This document shows positions 47,845 to 58,301 of a stretch of DNA of 64,000 nt, piece after piece. The notes under the pieces were generated by a model. That model saw only the letters and a program-made list of their open reading frames with translations. It was not told where the DNA came from and did no database searches. The stretch covers positions 4,569,864 to 4,633,863 of the forward strand of contig CP070758.1 of the NCBI GenBank assembly GCA_020348925.1, given 5' to 3'. Source of the DNA: Gemmatimonadota bacterium (lineage in GTDB: Bacteria > JBHIER01 > G020348925). The position numbers were made by a program, and so were the translations under genes. Within the stretch, counting starts at the first letter, position 1. Every line of letters starts with the position of its first letter.

Positions 47845-49064
47845 AGAAGGTACTCATTCTTGCATATCATTTCCCTCCGGAAGGTGGACCCGCTGTCCAG
47901 CGAGTCCTCAAATTCGTTAAGTATTTACCCCGGTACGACTATTGCCCTCTTGTGCTATCAGCAAAGCATCCCTTAAAAACAATCGATCCGACTTTAGTAG
48001 ACGATATTCCGGCTCAGACCAGCCTCTTCCAAGCCAAGGATTGGGGCGCGTACGTCCCTCATGATATCAAAAAATTCATCAAAAGAATGTACATCCCCGA
48101 CAATCAGGCCATGTGGAAATACACCGCGGTCAAAAAAGGAATTGAAATCATTTCACGGGAAAGCGTCCCACTATTATTTTCTTCTTCTCCACCGCATTCT
48201 GTCCAGGTCATTGCCAAAGAAATTGCTCAAAGAACGGGCGTACCATGGATAGCCGATTTCCGGGATGAATGGACGTTCGATCCCAACTTCCACAGTTCTT
48301 CCTTTAAAAAAACACAGGCAGAAATGGAACGTGAAGTTCTCCATGAGTGCAGTGCCATTACGACCGTTCAAAATAATGCACGGGAAAATTTTTGCAAAAC
48401 CACGGACAGAAAAAAAATATTCGTCATAAGGAATGGATTTGATCCTGACGATTTTGGAGCAATTGAGCATAGGACGCAAATGAACCCGGAGAGATTAATC
48501 CTGGCATACAGCGGACGTTTTACGGTGAAGAGTTCACCCGAATCATTTTTTCAAGCACTCGATTCCGTGTGCAATCACGATCACACAATAAAACAACTCA
48601 TTGGAATCCGCATTATTGGGAAGTCGGGCAACAAGGAATGGATAAAGAAATACCCGATTTTGCACGAAATTGCTGAATTCATCCCCTATCAACCGCATAA
48701 GAAATGTCTTTCCATGCTGAATCAAGCGGACGCTCTCTTGCTCTTGGCCAATAATTTGAAACACGCTGATGTTTTGCCTGCGAAAATGTATGAATATTTT
48801 TATTTAAAGAAACCTATCTTTGCAGTGACATCGTATCCGGGAGAATTGACTTCGCTGTTGAAGGAGTATGGAAATGCATATATCGGTTATGATACAAATA
48901 TTAAAACAATAGAGGACAGTATTCTCAAGTTACTTTCTGATTGGCAAAATGACACCATGCGAGAATCGGTCACAGGTAATTTTGTGAACCGGTTTCACCG
49001 AGAAAGATTAACGCAATACTTAGCGGCATTATTCGATAGGGTGATCGATAGCAGCCACAATTAA
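47841..49064 (+). CDS. Glycosyltransferase family 4-like protein
   Basis: A 407-residue GT-B protein. YHFPPEGGPAVQRVLKFVKY at the N-terminus is typical of a branch of exopolysaccharide glycosyltransferases. The C-domain has LAYSGRFTVKSSPESFFQAL and LPAKMYEYFYLKKPIFAV, where the Ex7E region is replaced by the KxYEY motif. Coupled by a 4-base overlap to the preceding gene. Donor and acceptor unknown. Confidence 0.87.
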   Translation: MKKVLILAYHFPPEGGPAVQRVLKFVKYLPRYDYCPLVLSAKHPLKTIDPTLVDDIPAQTSLFQAKDWGAYVPHDIKKFIKRMYIPDNQAMWKYTAVKKGIEIISRESVPLLFSSSPPHSVQVIAKEIAQRTGVPWIADFRDEWTFDPNFHSSSFKKTQAEMEREVLHECSAITTVQNNARENFCKTTDRKKIFVIRNGFDPDDFGAIEHRTQMNPERLILAYSGRFTVKSSPESFFQALDSVCNHDHTIKQLIGIRIIGKSGNKEWIKKYPILHEIAEFIPYQPHKKCLSMLNQADALLLLANNLKHADVLPAKMYEYFYLKKPIFAVTSYPGELTSLLKEYGNAYIGYDTNIKTIEDSILKLLSDWQNDTMRESVTGNFVNRFHRERLTQYLAALFDRVIDSSHN

Positions 49065-49182
49065 AATTGTTTCGCCTGGTGGCCTGTGTCTTGTTATGGC
49101 TCATAATACCAAGATGTCAGCCGCCCTTAGAATAAAAAAGTGAAACAAGTGAAACCGCATTTCTCCGTGGATCAAATCGAAA

Positions 49183-49935
49183 ATGGAAACAGACATAACC
49201 AAATCGGACGGCTGTCAACATCTCTACGATCAACAGAAATTTTTCACTCTGTCGGAGCTCAAGAAACAGAATTATCGCCATTTCCTGAACGAAATTTTGA
49301 GAAACAGACACCTTTTCAAAATGTTGCCGGCAAATATCAGTCACGCCATTGATGTCGGGTGTGGCACTGGTTACCTGGCATATTTTTTAGCGCGAAAAGG
49401 AAAAAGGGTAACTGCTGTCGATATGTCTTCAAAAAAATTACAATCGTTTCGAGACATTGCCCTGCAATATAATATCACACAGGTTCATTCGGATCTTTTC
49501 CAATTGCGTTATACGCATTCCTTCGATGTCCTTATTTGTCAGGAAGTTTTGGAACATCTTGAACATTACGAAAAAGCTGTGAGTCTCATGAAGTCATTCT
49601 TAAGGCCTCGCGGATTTGCCTTATTTTGTGTACCCTACGAGGAAAACTTAACTGCGAAGATGCGGACCTGTCCCTTGTGTCATGCATCTTACCACAAAAA
49701 CGGTCATCTCCACAGTTTCAACAGACAAATACTGTCTGATGTTCTTGAAAGGCAAGACCTGACAATCCTGAGGACCAAACTTATTGTGAGTAAGCGAGTC
49801 ACGAAATGGTTCGCTAAGATAAAGTATCCGGCATGGATGGGGTTCTTCGGTGTGTTACTTTTTGACAACGTCATGAATCATCTCTGCCCCCGAAAAGCGG
49901 CATACCTTGCCGTTCTCTGCCGGAAGAATTCGTGA
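49183..49935 (+). CDS. Class I SAM-dependent methyltransferase
   Basis: A 250-residue Rossmann methyltransferase. Motif I is AIDVGCGTGYLAYFLARKG, followed by the acidic VTAVDMSS loop and CQEVLEHLEHY (motif IV). A C-terminal CPLCHASYHKNGHLHSF insert, probably zinc-binding, is shared with methyltransferases of sugar clusters. It likely O-methylates a sugar or a lipid-linked glycan. The ribosome site before ATG 49183 is weak. Confidence 0.85.
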   Translation: METDITKSDGCQHLYDQQKFFTLSELKKQNYRHFLNEILRNRHLFKMLPANISHAIDVGCGTGYLAYFLARKGKRVTAVDMSSKKLQSFRDIALQYNITQVHSDLFQLRYTHSFDVLICQEVLEHLEHYEKAVSLMKSFLRPRGFALFCVPYEENLTAKMRTCPLCHASYHKNGHLHSFNRQILSDVLERQDLTILRTKLIVSKRVTKWFAKIKYPAWMGFFGVLLFDNVMNHLCPRKAAYLAVLCRKNS

Positions 49936-49944
49936 GAACAGAGC

Positions 49945-51165
49945 GTGTCCGTGAAAAAGAGAGAAACAGAGTATCCTCGCCGAGAAGGCACGATTTCGAA
50001 GGGAACAGATAATAGTATTGTAAATATTGCTTATGTCCATACAGGATTGTGGCCATCCAATTCTCCCTCCATGACGTTCTCCGCAATGACTGCTGCGGCT
50101 TTTTCATCGGTAGGAATCCCGTGCCTCTTTTTCATCAAGAAAAATTCGAAGGAGTCACCGGACCAAATTTTTCTGAATCTTTTTGGTTCACAAAAACCCG
50201 ATTTGCTCACCATTCATTCCATCTCTCGGTTTCCACATCTCAGGTGGAATCGAATGCATTATATGAGAGTGTATCGCATCCTGAAGCGGAATCTGAAAAA
50301 GCGATCTCTCTTAGCAGTGATTTCACGGAATACAACTTTCTTGCCATACCTGGCAAAGCTCACCAGAAAGTATAATATCAAAACATATTTTGAAGCTCAT
50401 GATTTCTATGCAGACTTGACCGTTCGAGACGACGTGAGCGTTCGCAAAAAACACCGGTACTCCCAAATCGAAAAAAAGTACATTCCCCTCATATCAGGTA
50501 TCATTTGCCTTCAAAACAGCCAAAAGACATGGTACCAGAGAACGTTTCCTCAACAGACCGTTTTTGTGGCACGAACTGGAATTGATACCATCCATCGGTA
50601 TCCGTTTCACAATCGTCGCTCCATCTGTTATATTGGATCTTTCGATCCGCATAAAGGATTAGATACCCTTCTTGAGGCGTTGAAGTATTCTCAGACGAAG
50701 CCCCATCTCTTCATTATCGGGGGAAAAAATGAAGTGGAAATTGTCGCACTTCAAAAACTAATTTCTGCGTTATACGATCATTCGAGGGTAACACTTACGG
50801 GCTGGGTGAACAAAGATCACTTAAATACCTACCTGAAACAAACAGCCATTGGTATCCTCCCCCTGAAAGATACTTTTTTTAATCGCTTCATCACATCCCC
50901 CTTAAAACTTTTCGATTATTACAGTTATGGTATACCTGTTGTGGCTTCCGATCTCCCCACGACCCGTGAGCTTATCCAGGAAAATGAAACCGGACTCTTC
51001 TTTCAATGCGATAATTCAAAGGATTTGGCTCAAAAAATTGATTATCTTATTTCCAACAGGAAAATTATGGAGAACATGAATCGGCATATTTATCATTTTG
51101 CGGAGAATTTTCTTTGGAAACATCGAGCGCAGTCCATTATCGATACGATAACACATATAAAGTAA
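49945..51165 (+). CDS. Glycosyltransferase, GT4-like
   Basis: A 406-residue protein with a GT-B C-domain: CYIGSFDPHKGLDTLLEALK, RVTLTGWVNKDHLNTYLKQ and SPLKLFDYYSYGIPVVASD. The N-domain is less conserved. The start is GTG 49945, nine bases after the methyltransferase stop; the first ~25 residues are charged and variable. Same operon as the preceding genes. The donor sugar cannot be predicted. Confidence 0.83.
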   Translation: MSVKKRETEYPRREGTISKGTDNSIVNIAYVHTGLWPSNSPSMTFSAMTAAAFSSVGIPCLFFIKKNSKESPDQIFLNLFGSQKPDLLTIHSISRFPHLRWNRMHYMRVYRILKRNLKKRSLLAVISRNTTFLPYLAKLTRKYNIKTYFEAHDFYADLTVRDDVSVRKKHRYSQIEKKYIPLISGIICLQNSQKTWYQRTFPQQTVFVARTGIDTIHRYPFHNRRSICYIGSFDPHKGLDTLLEALKYSQTKPHLFIIGGKNEVEIVALQKLISALYDHSRVTLTGWVNKDHLNTYLKQTAIGILPLKDTFFNRFITSPLKLFDYYSYGIPVVASDLPTTRELIQENETGLFFQCDNSKDLAQKIDYLISNRKIMENMNRHIYHFAENFLWKHRAQSIIDTITHIK

Positions 51166-51254
51166 ATCGTTTGACTCTTTCCCGATCGAACGATATTGTT
51201 CTCAAGAAAGATACATGGGTTCTGTGAGCAATACTGAGATACTGAGAACGTGTT

Positions 51255-52364
51255 ATGAATAAAATATTTACTATTCTGTTTTCAAACACCATACCCGGAA
51301 AAATATGGGGTGGTGGTGAAAAATGGATTCTCATGGCAGCACACGGCTTACGGGAGAAAGGGCATCGGATTCTCATAGCCGGGCGAAAAGATTCCGTCTT
51401 CCTGGAAAGAGCACGAACTGCAACTTTTGAGACGTACGAATTCAACATTCATGCATCTTTCAACCCACTGAAGTCATTGAGCATGGTCCGATTTTTAAAA
51501 CAGCAGAGCATCGACGTTATTATACTCAATTTTAAAAAGGATATCCGGGTGGCGGGTTTAGCAGCACGATATGCAAAAGTCCCTGTCATTCTCGCGAGAA
51601 ATGGTGTCCAGCTTTTTTCGAATAAGTGGCTTGACAAAACAACCGTTTCCCTTCTCGATGGAATCATCACAAACACGCAGACAATCAAGCATATCTATGA
51701 TTCGTTCGCTTGGATGCCCGAAAATTTTGTGAAAGTCATTTATAACGGGGTTCGAATCCCTGGAAAGGGAGACATAATCAATATAAAGAAATTACACAAA
51801 ATACCGGAGGATCATTTTGTTTTCGGATCCGCTGGTCGCTTATCCCCTCAAAAGGGATTTGATCTGCTGATACGGGCCATGAGTCTCCTGAAAAAAAAGA
51901 ATGTCCCAATCACCGTTTTGATTGCCGGGGATGGAAAACATAAGCTTACTCTCGAGCACTTAAACAGGAGCCACAACACACAAGACAGAGTTCGCTTCAT
52001 CGGTTTTGTCGAAGATACGGATACATTTATTCGATCTGTTGATGCGGTGGTTCTCCCATCACGAGCCGAAGGGATGCCAAATTTTATCCTGGAGGCTATG
52101 GCCCTTGGTCAAATAGCCCTGGCCACCAGAGTCAACGGCATTCAGGAACTGCTCAAGCACGATGAAAATGGTTTTGTCACTCCCCCTCAGGACGTTGAAG
52201 CGTTGGCTCATTCCATGGAGTACGTCATTCAACAGCGACAGAGATTTCCAATCGTGCAAAAAAACGCTCTTGAAACTGTCAGGACTCAATACTCTGTCGA
52301 AAGAATGGTCTCGAACTTAGAACAATATTTGCTTCAGAAGTACAACACCGCTCACGAATCATAG
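51255..52364 (+). CDS. Glycosyltransferase family 4
   Basis: A 369-residue GT4. N-terminal GKIWGGGEKWILMAAHGL, C-terminal FGSAGRLSPQKGFDLLIRAM and SRAEGMPNFILEAMALGQI with the Ex7E pair. It resembles the GT4 on the minus strand at 45174 in the WGG(G/M)E loop, which suggests related acceptors. It ends the plus-strand run; the next genes are convergent. Confidence 0.9.
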   Translation: MNKIFTILFSNTIPGKIWGGGEKWILMAAHGLREKGHRILIAGRKDSVFLERARTATFETYEFNIHASFNPLKSLSMVRFLKQQSIDVIILNFKKDIRVAGLAARYAKVPVILARNGVQLFSNKWLDKTTVSLLDGIITNTQTIKHIYDSFAWMPENFVKVIYNGVRIPGKGDIINIKKLHKIPEDHFVFGSAGRLSPQKGFDLLIRAMSLLKKKNVPITVLIAGDGKHKLTLEHLNRSHNTQDRVRFIGFVEDTDTFIRSVDAVVLPSRAEGMPNFILEAMALGQIALATRVNGIQELLKHDENGFVTPPQDVEALAHSMEYVIQQRQRFPIVQKNALETVRTQYSVERMVSNLEQYLLQKYNTAHES

Positions 52365-52531
52365 CGTGACACGTTTCTCTGCCACAATATTGAGAGCATG
52401 ACGGTTGTGATTTCCTGCCAGGACCTGTGAATCGAATAATAAAAGCATCTGGCTGCATGTTAAAAGGGATTTTGTTGCGAAATTATTACCGTTCCATGAC
52501 ACAAACAGTATTCATTATTCAAATGACGTTC

Positions 52532-53647
52532 TTACGATTCATTGGTTTCACGTCTCTCTTTCTCATACAATTCTTCAATTTTCCATTTGAGCCTCATACT
52601 GGCTTGGCCATCGAGCTTGTGAAAATAGTATTCCCTCTTTTTTTCGGCGGACCTTCTCATCTCCTCGGTAGGTTTTAAAGCTCTTTCGATTCCTTCCCGA
52701 ATATCATGAGGTGATTGGATATGAACAAAGGCGTCCTGAAGAAATTCCCGATTATCCTCTGTTAAAAGAGGTTGCCCGTCACTATGCTGCAAACGATCAC
52801 AGGGCAAATCATAGATAATTCCTATTTTATTCAGAGCTAAAAAATCGAAAACAGTACTCGATGCTTCACTAATCAGGGTATCGGCGACTGCCATGAAGGG
52901 GACAATATTGTACTCGGTCACAGGTACAAGCACACTGTGTGTATACTTGGAGACTCTTTTTTGGAAGATTCGATGCTGCCGATGAGGAGCATACTTTCCC
53001 ATCCAACTGTAATGATGCAACTTGATGATTAAATTGTAATCGTTCTGTGTCGCCTCGAAAAGAGCGTCCTTTACATCGTACATACATGTCGGTTTGTATG
53101 TCGGTGCAAAAAGTACCGTGGGCTTTTTCGGATTGAGTCCCCACGTTCTGAGAAATGACACTCTGTCTTGAAATTTGCCTTGGAAATAATAATCGAGTTT
53201 CGGCAACCCTACCACATAAGCTTCGCTTTTTCCCAAAACCCCTGATTCTTTCAGTTTGTCCATCCGATATTTCCCCTCAACAAAAATGTGATAGCGATCC
53301 CCAGAATATTTCGCCAAATTCCGGTATAGGATGTTTTTTATACCTGTTCCGTGATTGAGAAAACAGAGCATTGCGTTGCCGTATTGTCTGGCCTGTCGGA
53401 TGGTGTCACCGGTAATGACGATGTCAAATCCGTTCTTATCCGTAGTGAAGCGATAACCCTGCTGTATCCATTCATCTATGATTGGAGGACGATACGGAAC
53501 GTTGAACAGAAAACGGCGTATTCTTTCCTCCTCAAGTGAAAACCAAACATCATAATTATCATCTTTGAGGAATAACTCAATAACGGAATCAAAGGCCGCT
53601 TTATGATATACAAATCCTATTCTAAACAGAAGTTTTATCTTGGCCAT
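52532..53647 (-). CDS. CDP-glycerol glycerophosphotransferase-like (TagB/TagF family)
   Basis: A 371-residue GT-B-like protein resembling enzymes that add glycerol-phosphate units in teichoic acid and capsule synthesis. Supporting motifs: NHGTGIKNILYRN, VGLPKLDYYF, PTVLFAPTYKPTCMYD, LIIKLHHYS and DTLISEASSTVFDFLALNK. It follows the cytidylyltransferase gene by 15 bp on the same strand, which fits a CDP-polyol donor pathway. The polyol may be glycerol or another alcohol. Last gene of the operon starting at 59273. Confidence 0.85.
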   Translation of the reverse strand: MAKIKLLFRIGFVYHKAAFDSVIELFLKDDNYDVWFSLEEERIRRFLFNVPYRPPIIDEWIQQGYRFTTDKNGFDIVITGDTIRQARQYGNAMLCFLNHGTGIKNILYRNLAKYSGDRYHIFVEGKYRMDKLKESGVLGKSEAYVVGLPKLDYYFQGKFQDRVSFLRTWGLNPKKPTVLFAPTYKPTCMYDVKDALFEATQNDYNLIIKLHHYSWMGKYAPHRQHRIFQKRVSKYTHSVLVPVTEYNIVPFMAVADTLISEASSTVFDFLALNKIGIIYDLPCDRLQHSDGQPLLTEDNREFLQDAFVHIQSPHDIREGIERALKPTEEMRRSAEKKREYYFHKLDGQASMRLKWKIEELYEKERRETNES

Positions 53648-53662
53648 GACGTTGGGGAACCC

Positions 53663-54379
53663 TTAAACGAATTTTTCCTTGAAAGCGAGAGCATCTTGAT
53701 AGGAGGCCGGGGTATCGATGTCAATCCAAAAGCAATGTTCTGGAATGATCACGGGAGCAACATGGTTCTCATCGATCAGGACTTCGACCGCTTCTGAAAC
53801 AGATTCCTTTCCCAAAGGAATTTGTCTCGCAGCGGCACGAAAGAAAGAGTGATTGAGGCGAAAAATTCCACAATCAATCCCATTATAATCGTCCAATTTC
53901 TTCCCTATCGAGAGAATGCGACTCTTTCGAAATAGCACTTTCGTCGCATCTTCAAGATCGTATACGATGTTCAACCTCGGATCGACCAATAACAAGTTTT
54001 TATCACTTGTTGCCGTGTAAATTTCCTCTAATGCTTTCGGGGAAACAAGGTGGTCGGACATCGAAAGTACGAATTGTTCATCTTCTTTTATCCTCGCCCG
54101 TGCTGCATACACTGACAGACCATTTCCCCTGCGCCATTCCCTGTTTTCTACAAAGGTCACATGAAATCCGAAATAGTTATGTTCCCCAAGGTATTCCCGT
54201 ATGAGCCTTGCCCGAAACCCTATCACAAGGACGAAATCAGAAATACCAATGGAACCGAAGTTTTTCAGTATCTGTGATAGAATCGTCTCTTCACCAAAGG
54301 GAAGGAGCGTTTTTGGCAACCGAAATGTTTTCTCCCAGAGTCGTGTTCCTCGCCCCGCCGCAATAAGGACTGCCTTCAT
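53663..54379 (-). CDS. Sugar/polyol-phosphate cytidylyltransferase-like NTP transferase
   Basis: A 238-residue nucleotidyltransferase. LIAAGRGTRLWEKTFRLPKT (residues ~5-24) binds the NTP; RRGNGLSVYAAR, FVLSMSDHLV (~105) and CFWIDIDTPASY (~220) resemble inositol-1-phosphate or phosphocholine cytidylyltransferases (IPCT/LicC type), not glucose-1-P enzymes. It would make a CDP-activated alcohol for the adjacent transferase. AGGAG precedes ATG 54379. Confidence 0.82.
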   Translation of the reverse strand: MKAVLIAAGRGTRLWEKTFRLPKTLLPFGEETILSQILKNFGSIGISDFVLVIGFRARLIREYLGEHNYFGFHVTFVENREWRRGNGLSVYAARARIKEDEQFVLSMSDHLVSPKALEEIYTATSDKNLLLVDPRLNIVYDLEDATKVLFRKSRILSIGKKLDDYNGIDCGIFRLNHSFFRAAARQIPLGKESVSEAVEVLIDENHVAPVIIPEHCFWIDIDTPASYQDALAFKEKFV

Positions 54380-54419
54380 GAAACTCCTGTTTTGAAAAAT
54401 ATTTTTTTAAGGGAAGGAA

Positions 54420-56276
54420 TCAAAGATCTCGAAACTGCATGTCGTAAAGCTTTTTGTAGAGCCCCCCCTGCTCTAACAATTCCTCGTGCCTACCCTGTTG
54501 AACGATTCGACCATTATCAATGACAATGATTCGATCAGCGTGTCGAATGGTCGAAAGGCGATGGGCGATCACGAAAACCGTCCGGTTTTCCATCAAATTT
54601 TCAATGGCCTGCTGAACGAGAAACTCCGATTCGGTGTCCAACGCGGAAGTCGCTTCATCAAAGATAAGAATATCAGGATCTTTAAGAATAGCCCGAGCGA
54701 TAGCCAGCCGTTGTCGTTCCCCGCCAGATATCCTGACCCCCCTGTCTCCGATAGTCGTCTCGTATTTTTGAGGTAAAATATCAATAAAGGCATGGGCGTT
54801 GGCCGCCTTCGCGGCCTGGATAATGCGGTCGTCTGAGATACCTTTTATACCATAGGCGATATTGTTCCTGACCGTGTCATTAAAGAGAACGGTTTCTTGA
54901 GTCACGATACCCATTAATCGCCGAAGATCATCAATCCTGACCATTCGCACATCAATCCCGTCGATTTCTATTCGCCCCTCCGTCGGATCATAAAACCGAG
55001 CCAACAGGTCCATCAAGGTTGATTTTCCACCTCCGCTGGGACCGGCCAAGGCTGTAATTTCGCTTCGCCGTACCTCAAGATTGATATGTTCCAATACCAT
55101 ATCGCTCCCATTGTAGCTAAACGAGACATCCTCAAAACGAATAGAATCTTGAAATTTCGGAAGGTCTATTGTTTTTGGGGCCTCACGGATCTTTGGCTGT
55201 ATATCCATAACCTGAAAGATCCGTTTCGCCGCTGCTATTCCAATCTGGACATTACCGTAGCTTCTCACCAGGTCCTTCACCGGTTGTATAATCGAAAAGA
55301 GCACTACTAAGAAAGCAATGAAATATTCCGGTTCGAGAGCGCCCCCTGTGAGAACCTGTCGTCCGCCATACCAAAGAATCAAGACGCACACGATCGTAAT
55401 CACAGCCTCATTCACAGGGCCGAATAACTTTCGTATACGAGTCAACCGAAGCATGGTTTTAAAATACTCTCTGATCTTTTTGGTAAACTTATCAATTTCA
55501 AAGCGCTCCATGGCAAAGGCTTTCACGACGCGTATACCGGAAATTGTTTCCTGAAGCAGAGAAGTGATATCGGCCATCTTCTCCTGAGTCACCGTGCTCT
55601 GTCGTCGGATCCGTTTTCCGAACTTACTCATAATCCAAAACGTGATCGGAAAAATGATTGCGGCAAAAAGGGTCAAACGCCAGCTGAAGTAAAAGAGGAT
55701 TACGGTGTAACAGAAGATCAATAACGGATCCTTGATCATTCCCACGAATCCACCGGTCACACCACTGTTCACGAGGCTCACATCATAGGTGACCCGTGAT
55801 ATGAGCTGACCTGTTCGTTCCCCGTGAAAATAGCTCAGAGAAAGAGTGTGGAAATGTCGATAGAGATCATTTCGCAATCCCATGATGAGCCTCTGCTCCA
55901 CATAGGCCATGAGGTACCCCTGTAAATAGAGAAAAATGCTTTTCAACAGGGACACGACGATCACCAAAAGACACAGCCGTCTCAAGCTCTCTACTCGCGT
56001 CTCCCCCATCATGAGTCGGGCCGCCATGGACTTCATTTTTGAGGAGACACCAGAGAGAAATGAGAGGGGGTGGACCGGTTCCTGATCGTCCCCCCTCACG
56101 CTGATATCATCCTGAACGATGAAACCCTGGGGAGAAAAAACCGTTTTCAGAAAAGGCCCCACCAGCAGAACAAGGAGCCCGCTGAACAGAGTGAAGCATA
56201 CGGTACACAGAATCGATCCGGTCAGACTCTTCCAACTGGGGGTTACGTAACTGAACAGCCGTCTGTATATTTTCAA
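54420..56276 (-). CDS. MsbA-like ABC exporter (fused membrane and ATPase domains)
   Basis: A 618-residue type IV ABC exporter half. Six TMs lie within ~1-310; Walker [10 protein letters not shown] (~413), signature [13 protein letters not shown] (~518), Walker [13 protein letters not shown] (~532) and the switch His in VIAHRLST are intact. The start is set at TTG 56276 (TTGA overlap with the preceding gene's stop, GAAGGA upstream), since the ATG at 56372 lies deep within that gene. It probably flips lipid A, or the lipid-linked glycan made here, across the inner membrane. Confidence 0.9.
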   Translation of the reverse strand: MKIYRRLFSYVTPSWKSLTGSILCTVCFTLFSGLLVLLVGPFLKTVFSPQGFIVQDDISVRGDDQEPVHPLSFLSGVSSKMKSMAARLMMGETRVESLRRLCLLVIVVSLLKSIFLYLQGYLMAYVEQRLIMGLRNDLYRHFHTLSLSYFHGERTGQLISRVTYDVSLVNSGVTGGFVGMIKDPLLIFCYTVILFYFSWRLTLFAAIIFPITFWIMSKFGKRIRRQSTVTQEKMADITSLLQETISGIRVVKAFAMERFEIDKFTKKIREYFKTMLRLTRIRKLFGPVNEAVITIVCVLILWYGGRQVLTGGALEPEYFIAFLVVLFSIIQPVKDLVRSYGNVQIGIAAAKRIFQVMDIQPKIREAPKTIDLPKFQDSIRFEDVSFSYNGSDMVLEHINLEVRRSEITALAGPSGGGKSTLMDLLARFYDPTEGRIEIDGIDVRMVRIDDLRRLMGIVTQETVLFNDTVRNNIAYGIKGISDDRIIQAAKAANAHAFIDILPQKYETTIGDRGVRISGGERQRLAIARAILKDPDILIFDEATSALDTESEFLVQQAIENLMENRTVFVIAHRLSTIRHADRIIVIDNGRIVQQGRHEELLEQGGLYKKLYDMQFRDL

Positions 56277-57232
56277 TTGATTTTTCCTTCGACACGAGAA
56301 CGCTCCAGTCGCTCCCGGAACCATGCCGCCGTTTTCATGAGCCCATTCCTCAAGTCTGTCTCCGGTTTCCAATGCAACAATTGTTCCGCCCTGGTAATAT
56401 CGGGTCTCCGAACCTTGGGATCATCGATCGGCAGAGATTGGTACAACAAGGGACTGCGACTCCCGGTAATCTCAAGGATGAGCCGAGCCAAATCATTGAT
56501 CGTCATTTCGTCCGGGTTGCCGATGTTCACCGGCTCCTGATTATCGGACATCAACAATCGAAAAAGTCCTTCGACCGTATCAGCGATATAACAGAAACTT
56601 CGCGTTTGGCCTCCGTCTCCATGCACTGTCAACGGTTCTCCTCTCAGGGCTTGAACCATGAACGTTGGAACCGCTCTGCCATCTCCGAACCGCATGCGGG
56701 GTCCATAGGTATTAAAAATTCGAGCAATCCGGGTATTCAAACCGTGAACCCGGTGATAGGCCATCGTCATCGCCTCGGCATATCGTTTCGCCTCATCGTA
56801 TACGCCTCTGGGACCCACAGGATTCACGTTGCCCCAATATGCTTCGCTCTGCGGGCTGACCAGAGGATCGCCGTAAACTTCCGATGTTGAGGCCAGAAAG
56901 AATGTCGCCCGTTTCTTCAAGGCAAGTCCTAAGGCGTTATGCGTTCCGAGCGCGCCCACTTTCAATGTCGGAATGGGTAACCGAAGATAATCTTCCGGAC
57001 TGGCTGGAGATGCAAAATGAAGCACGTAATCAACCGGACCTTCCAAATCGATATGTCGCGTCACATCATAAGGGATAAATTCGAACCGTTTTGTTTGAAG
57101 GTGAGCGACGTTGTCATTTTCCCCTGTGGATAAATTGTCCATGCACACCACCGAATGGCCTTCCTGCAACAAGCGTTCACACAAATATGACCCGATAAAG
57201 CCTGCCCCACCTGTGACTAATGATCTCGGCAC
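56273..57232 (-). CDS. UDP-glucuronate decarboxylase-like NAD-dependent epimerase
   Basis: A 319-residue extended SDR. NAD motif GGAGFIGS (8-15), [25 protein letters not shown] and the YxxxK pair in [11 protein letters not shown] (~Y145, K149). This pattern matches UDP-xylose synthase, which forms UDP-xylose from UDP-glucuronate. It supplies a nucleotide sugar to the surrounding transferases. Separated from apbE by 9 bp and overlapping the exporter start by 4 bases. Confidence 0.9.
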   Translation of the reverse strand: MPRSLVTGGAGFIGSYLCERLLQEGHSVVCMDNLSTGENDNVAHLQTKRFEFIPYDVTRHIDLEGPVDYVLHFASPASPEDYLRLPIPTLKVGALGTHNALGLALKKRATFFLASTSEVYGDPLVSPQSEAYWGNVNPVGPRGVYDEAKRYAEAMTMAYHRVHGLNTRIARIFNTYGPRMRFGDGRAVPTFMVQALRGEPLTVHGDGGQTRSFCYIADTVEGLFRLLMSDNQEPVNIGNPDEMTINDLARLILEITGSRSPLLYQSLPIDDPKVRRPDITRAEQLLHWKPETDLRNGLMKTAAWFRERLERSRVEGKIN

Positions 57233-57241
57233 GATGTGACC

Positions 57242-58273
57242 TCACTTGTTAAATGTGATGTTCTCCCCGAGCCCACCTGAAACAGCGTGTTCAATCTGGC
57301 CGCCCTCCTCGAAAAGGAGAAGTCCTTCGACCCCAGGGAGACCCTCTATAAATGCCAATCCTTTTTCCGGACCAAGGACGAACACGGCTGTAGCCAGAAT
57401 ATCAGCATCCATGGCCCTTTTGGTAACAATGGTGGCACTCATGCAATTTCGGGCCGGCCATCCTGTTTTTGGATCGAGAATGTGATGATAACGACGGCCA
57501 TCCCGCATGAAGTATCGTTCATAATCTCCGGAAGTGGCCACACTTCCGGAATCAATTTCAATAACGGCTATCATTCTCTGCATATCTCTGGGATGTTGAA
57601 CACCAATGCGCCAGAGCTTCCCATCAGGTTTCGAACCCAGCAGTCCAATATCACCTCCGGCATCCACCAAACTTGAAGCGACACCATTCTCTTTTAATAC
57701 CTGCAAGGCTCGGTCGACGGCATACCCCTTGGCAACTCCGCCCAGATCGATAGCCATACCGGAGTCCGAGAGGCCGACGTGCCTTCCGTTACTCATCATT
57801 ATTTTACCGTAATCGACATGTTCGAGTTGTTCTTCTGTTCTGGCCTGCTCAGGAAGCGTCGGCTCGGCACTGGTGAAATCCCACAGTTGTGAAACCGCTC
57901 CCACGGTGACATCAAAAGCACCCTTCGATATTTCGGAAAAATGGATCGATCGCTGGAGAACAGCAATGACATCTTTTGAAACCATCACGGCATCTCTCCC
58001 GGCGTTGCGGTTTATACTCGACACCTCACTCTCCGCAAGATAGCGTGAAAAGACATGATCGAGACGCTCAATTTCCTCGAAGGCCAATTCAAGAGTGGCC
58101 CGTGATTTCCCTTCATCCTTGTCAAAGATCTCGATGCGGACCAATGTATCCATGAGCACCTTGGTCCGTTCTGTTGACCCCACCTCATGCGTTCTCAGAA
58201 ATCTGTATCGCCATATGGAGATGGCCGCAAATATGACACAAAAGAGTACAAAACTGACTGGAAGGCGCTTCAT
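57242..58273 (-). CDS. apbE: ApbE-like FAD:protein FMN transferase
   Basis: A 343-residue flavin transferase anchored by one N-terminal TM (~5-22), with the domain outside the inner membrane. It links FMN to Thr/Ser residues of redox proteins. Motifs: DLGGVAKGYAVDRAL, VDAGGDIGLLG, ATSGDYERYF and HHILDPKTGWPA with the metal-site Asp/Thr residues. No flavinylation target gene is nearby, and its place in a glycan operon is unusual. Confidence 0.92.
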   Translation of the reverse strand: MKRLPVSFVLFCVIFAAISIWRYRFLRTHEVGSTERTKVLMDTLVRIEIFDKDEGKSRATLELAFEEIERLDHVFSRYLAESEVSSINRNAGRDAVMVSKDVIAVLQRSIHFSEISKGAFDVTVGAVSQLWDFTSAEPTLPEQARTEEQLEHVDYGKIMMSNGRHVGLSDSGMAIDLGGVAKGYAVDRALQVLKENGVASSLVDAGGDIGLLGSKPDGKLWRIGVQHPRDMQRMIAVIEIDSGSVATSGDYERYFMRDGRRYHHILDPKTGWPARNCMSATIVTKRAMDADILATAVFVLGPEKGLAFIEGLPGVEGLLLFEEGGQIEHAVSGGLGENITFNK

Positions 58274-58301
58274 GCCGTGCTCTTGCTCGTCGGGCGAATC
58301 A

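Noticed and set aside
56277-56372. Upstream ATG for the MsbA-like exporter
   Set aside because: It lies out of frame within the UDP-xylose-synthase-like gene; the TTG at 56276 has a ribosome site and the usual stop/start overlap.
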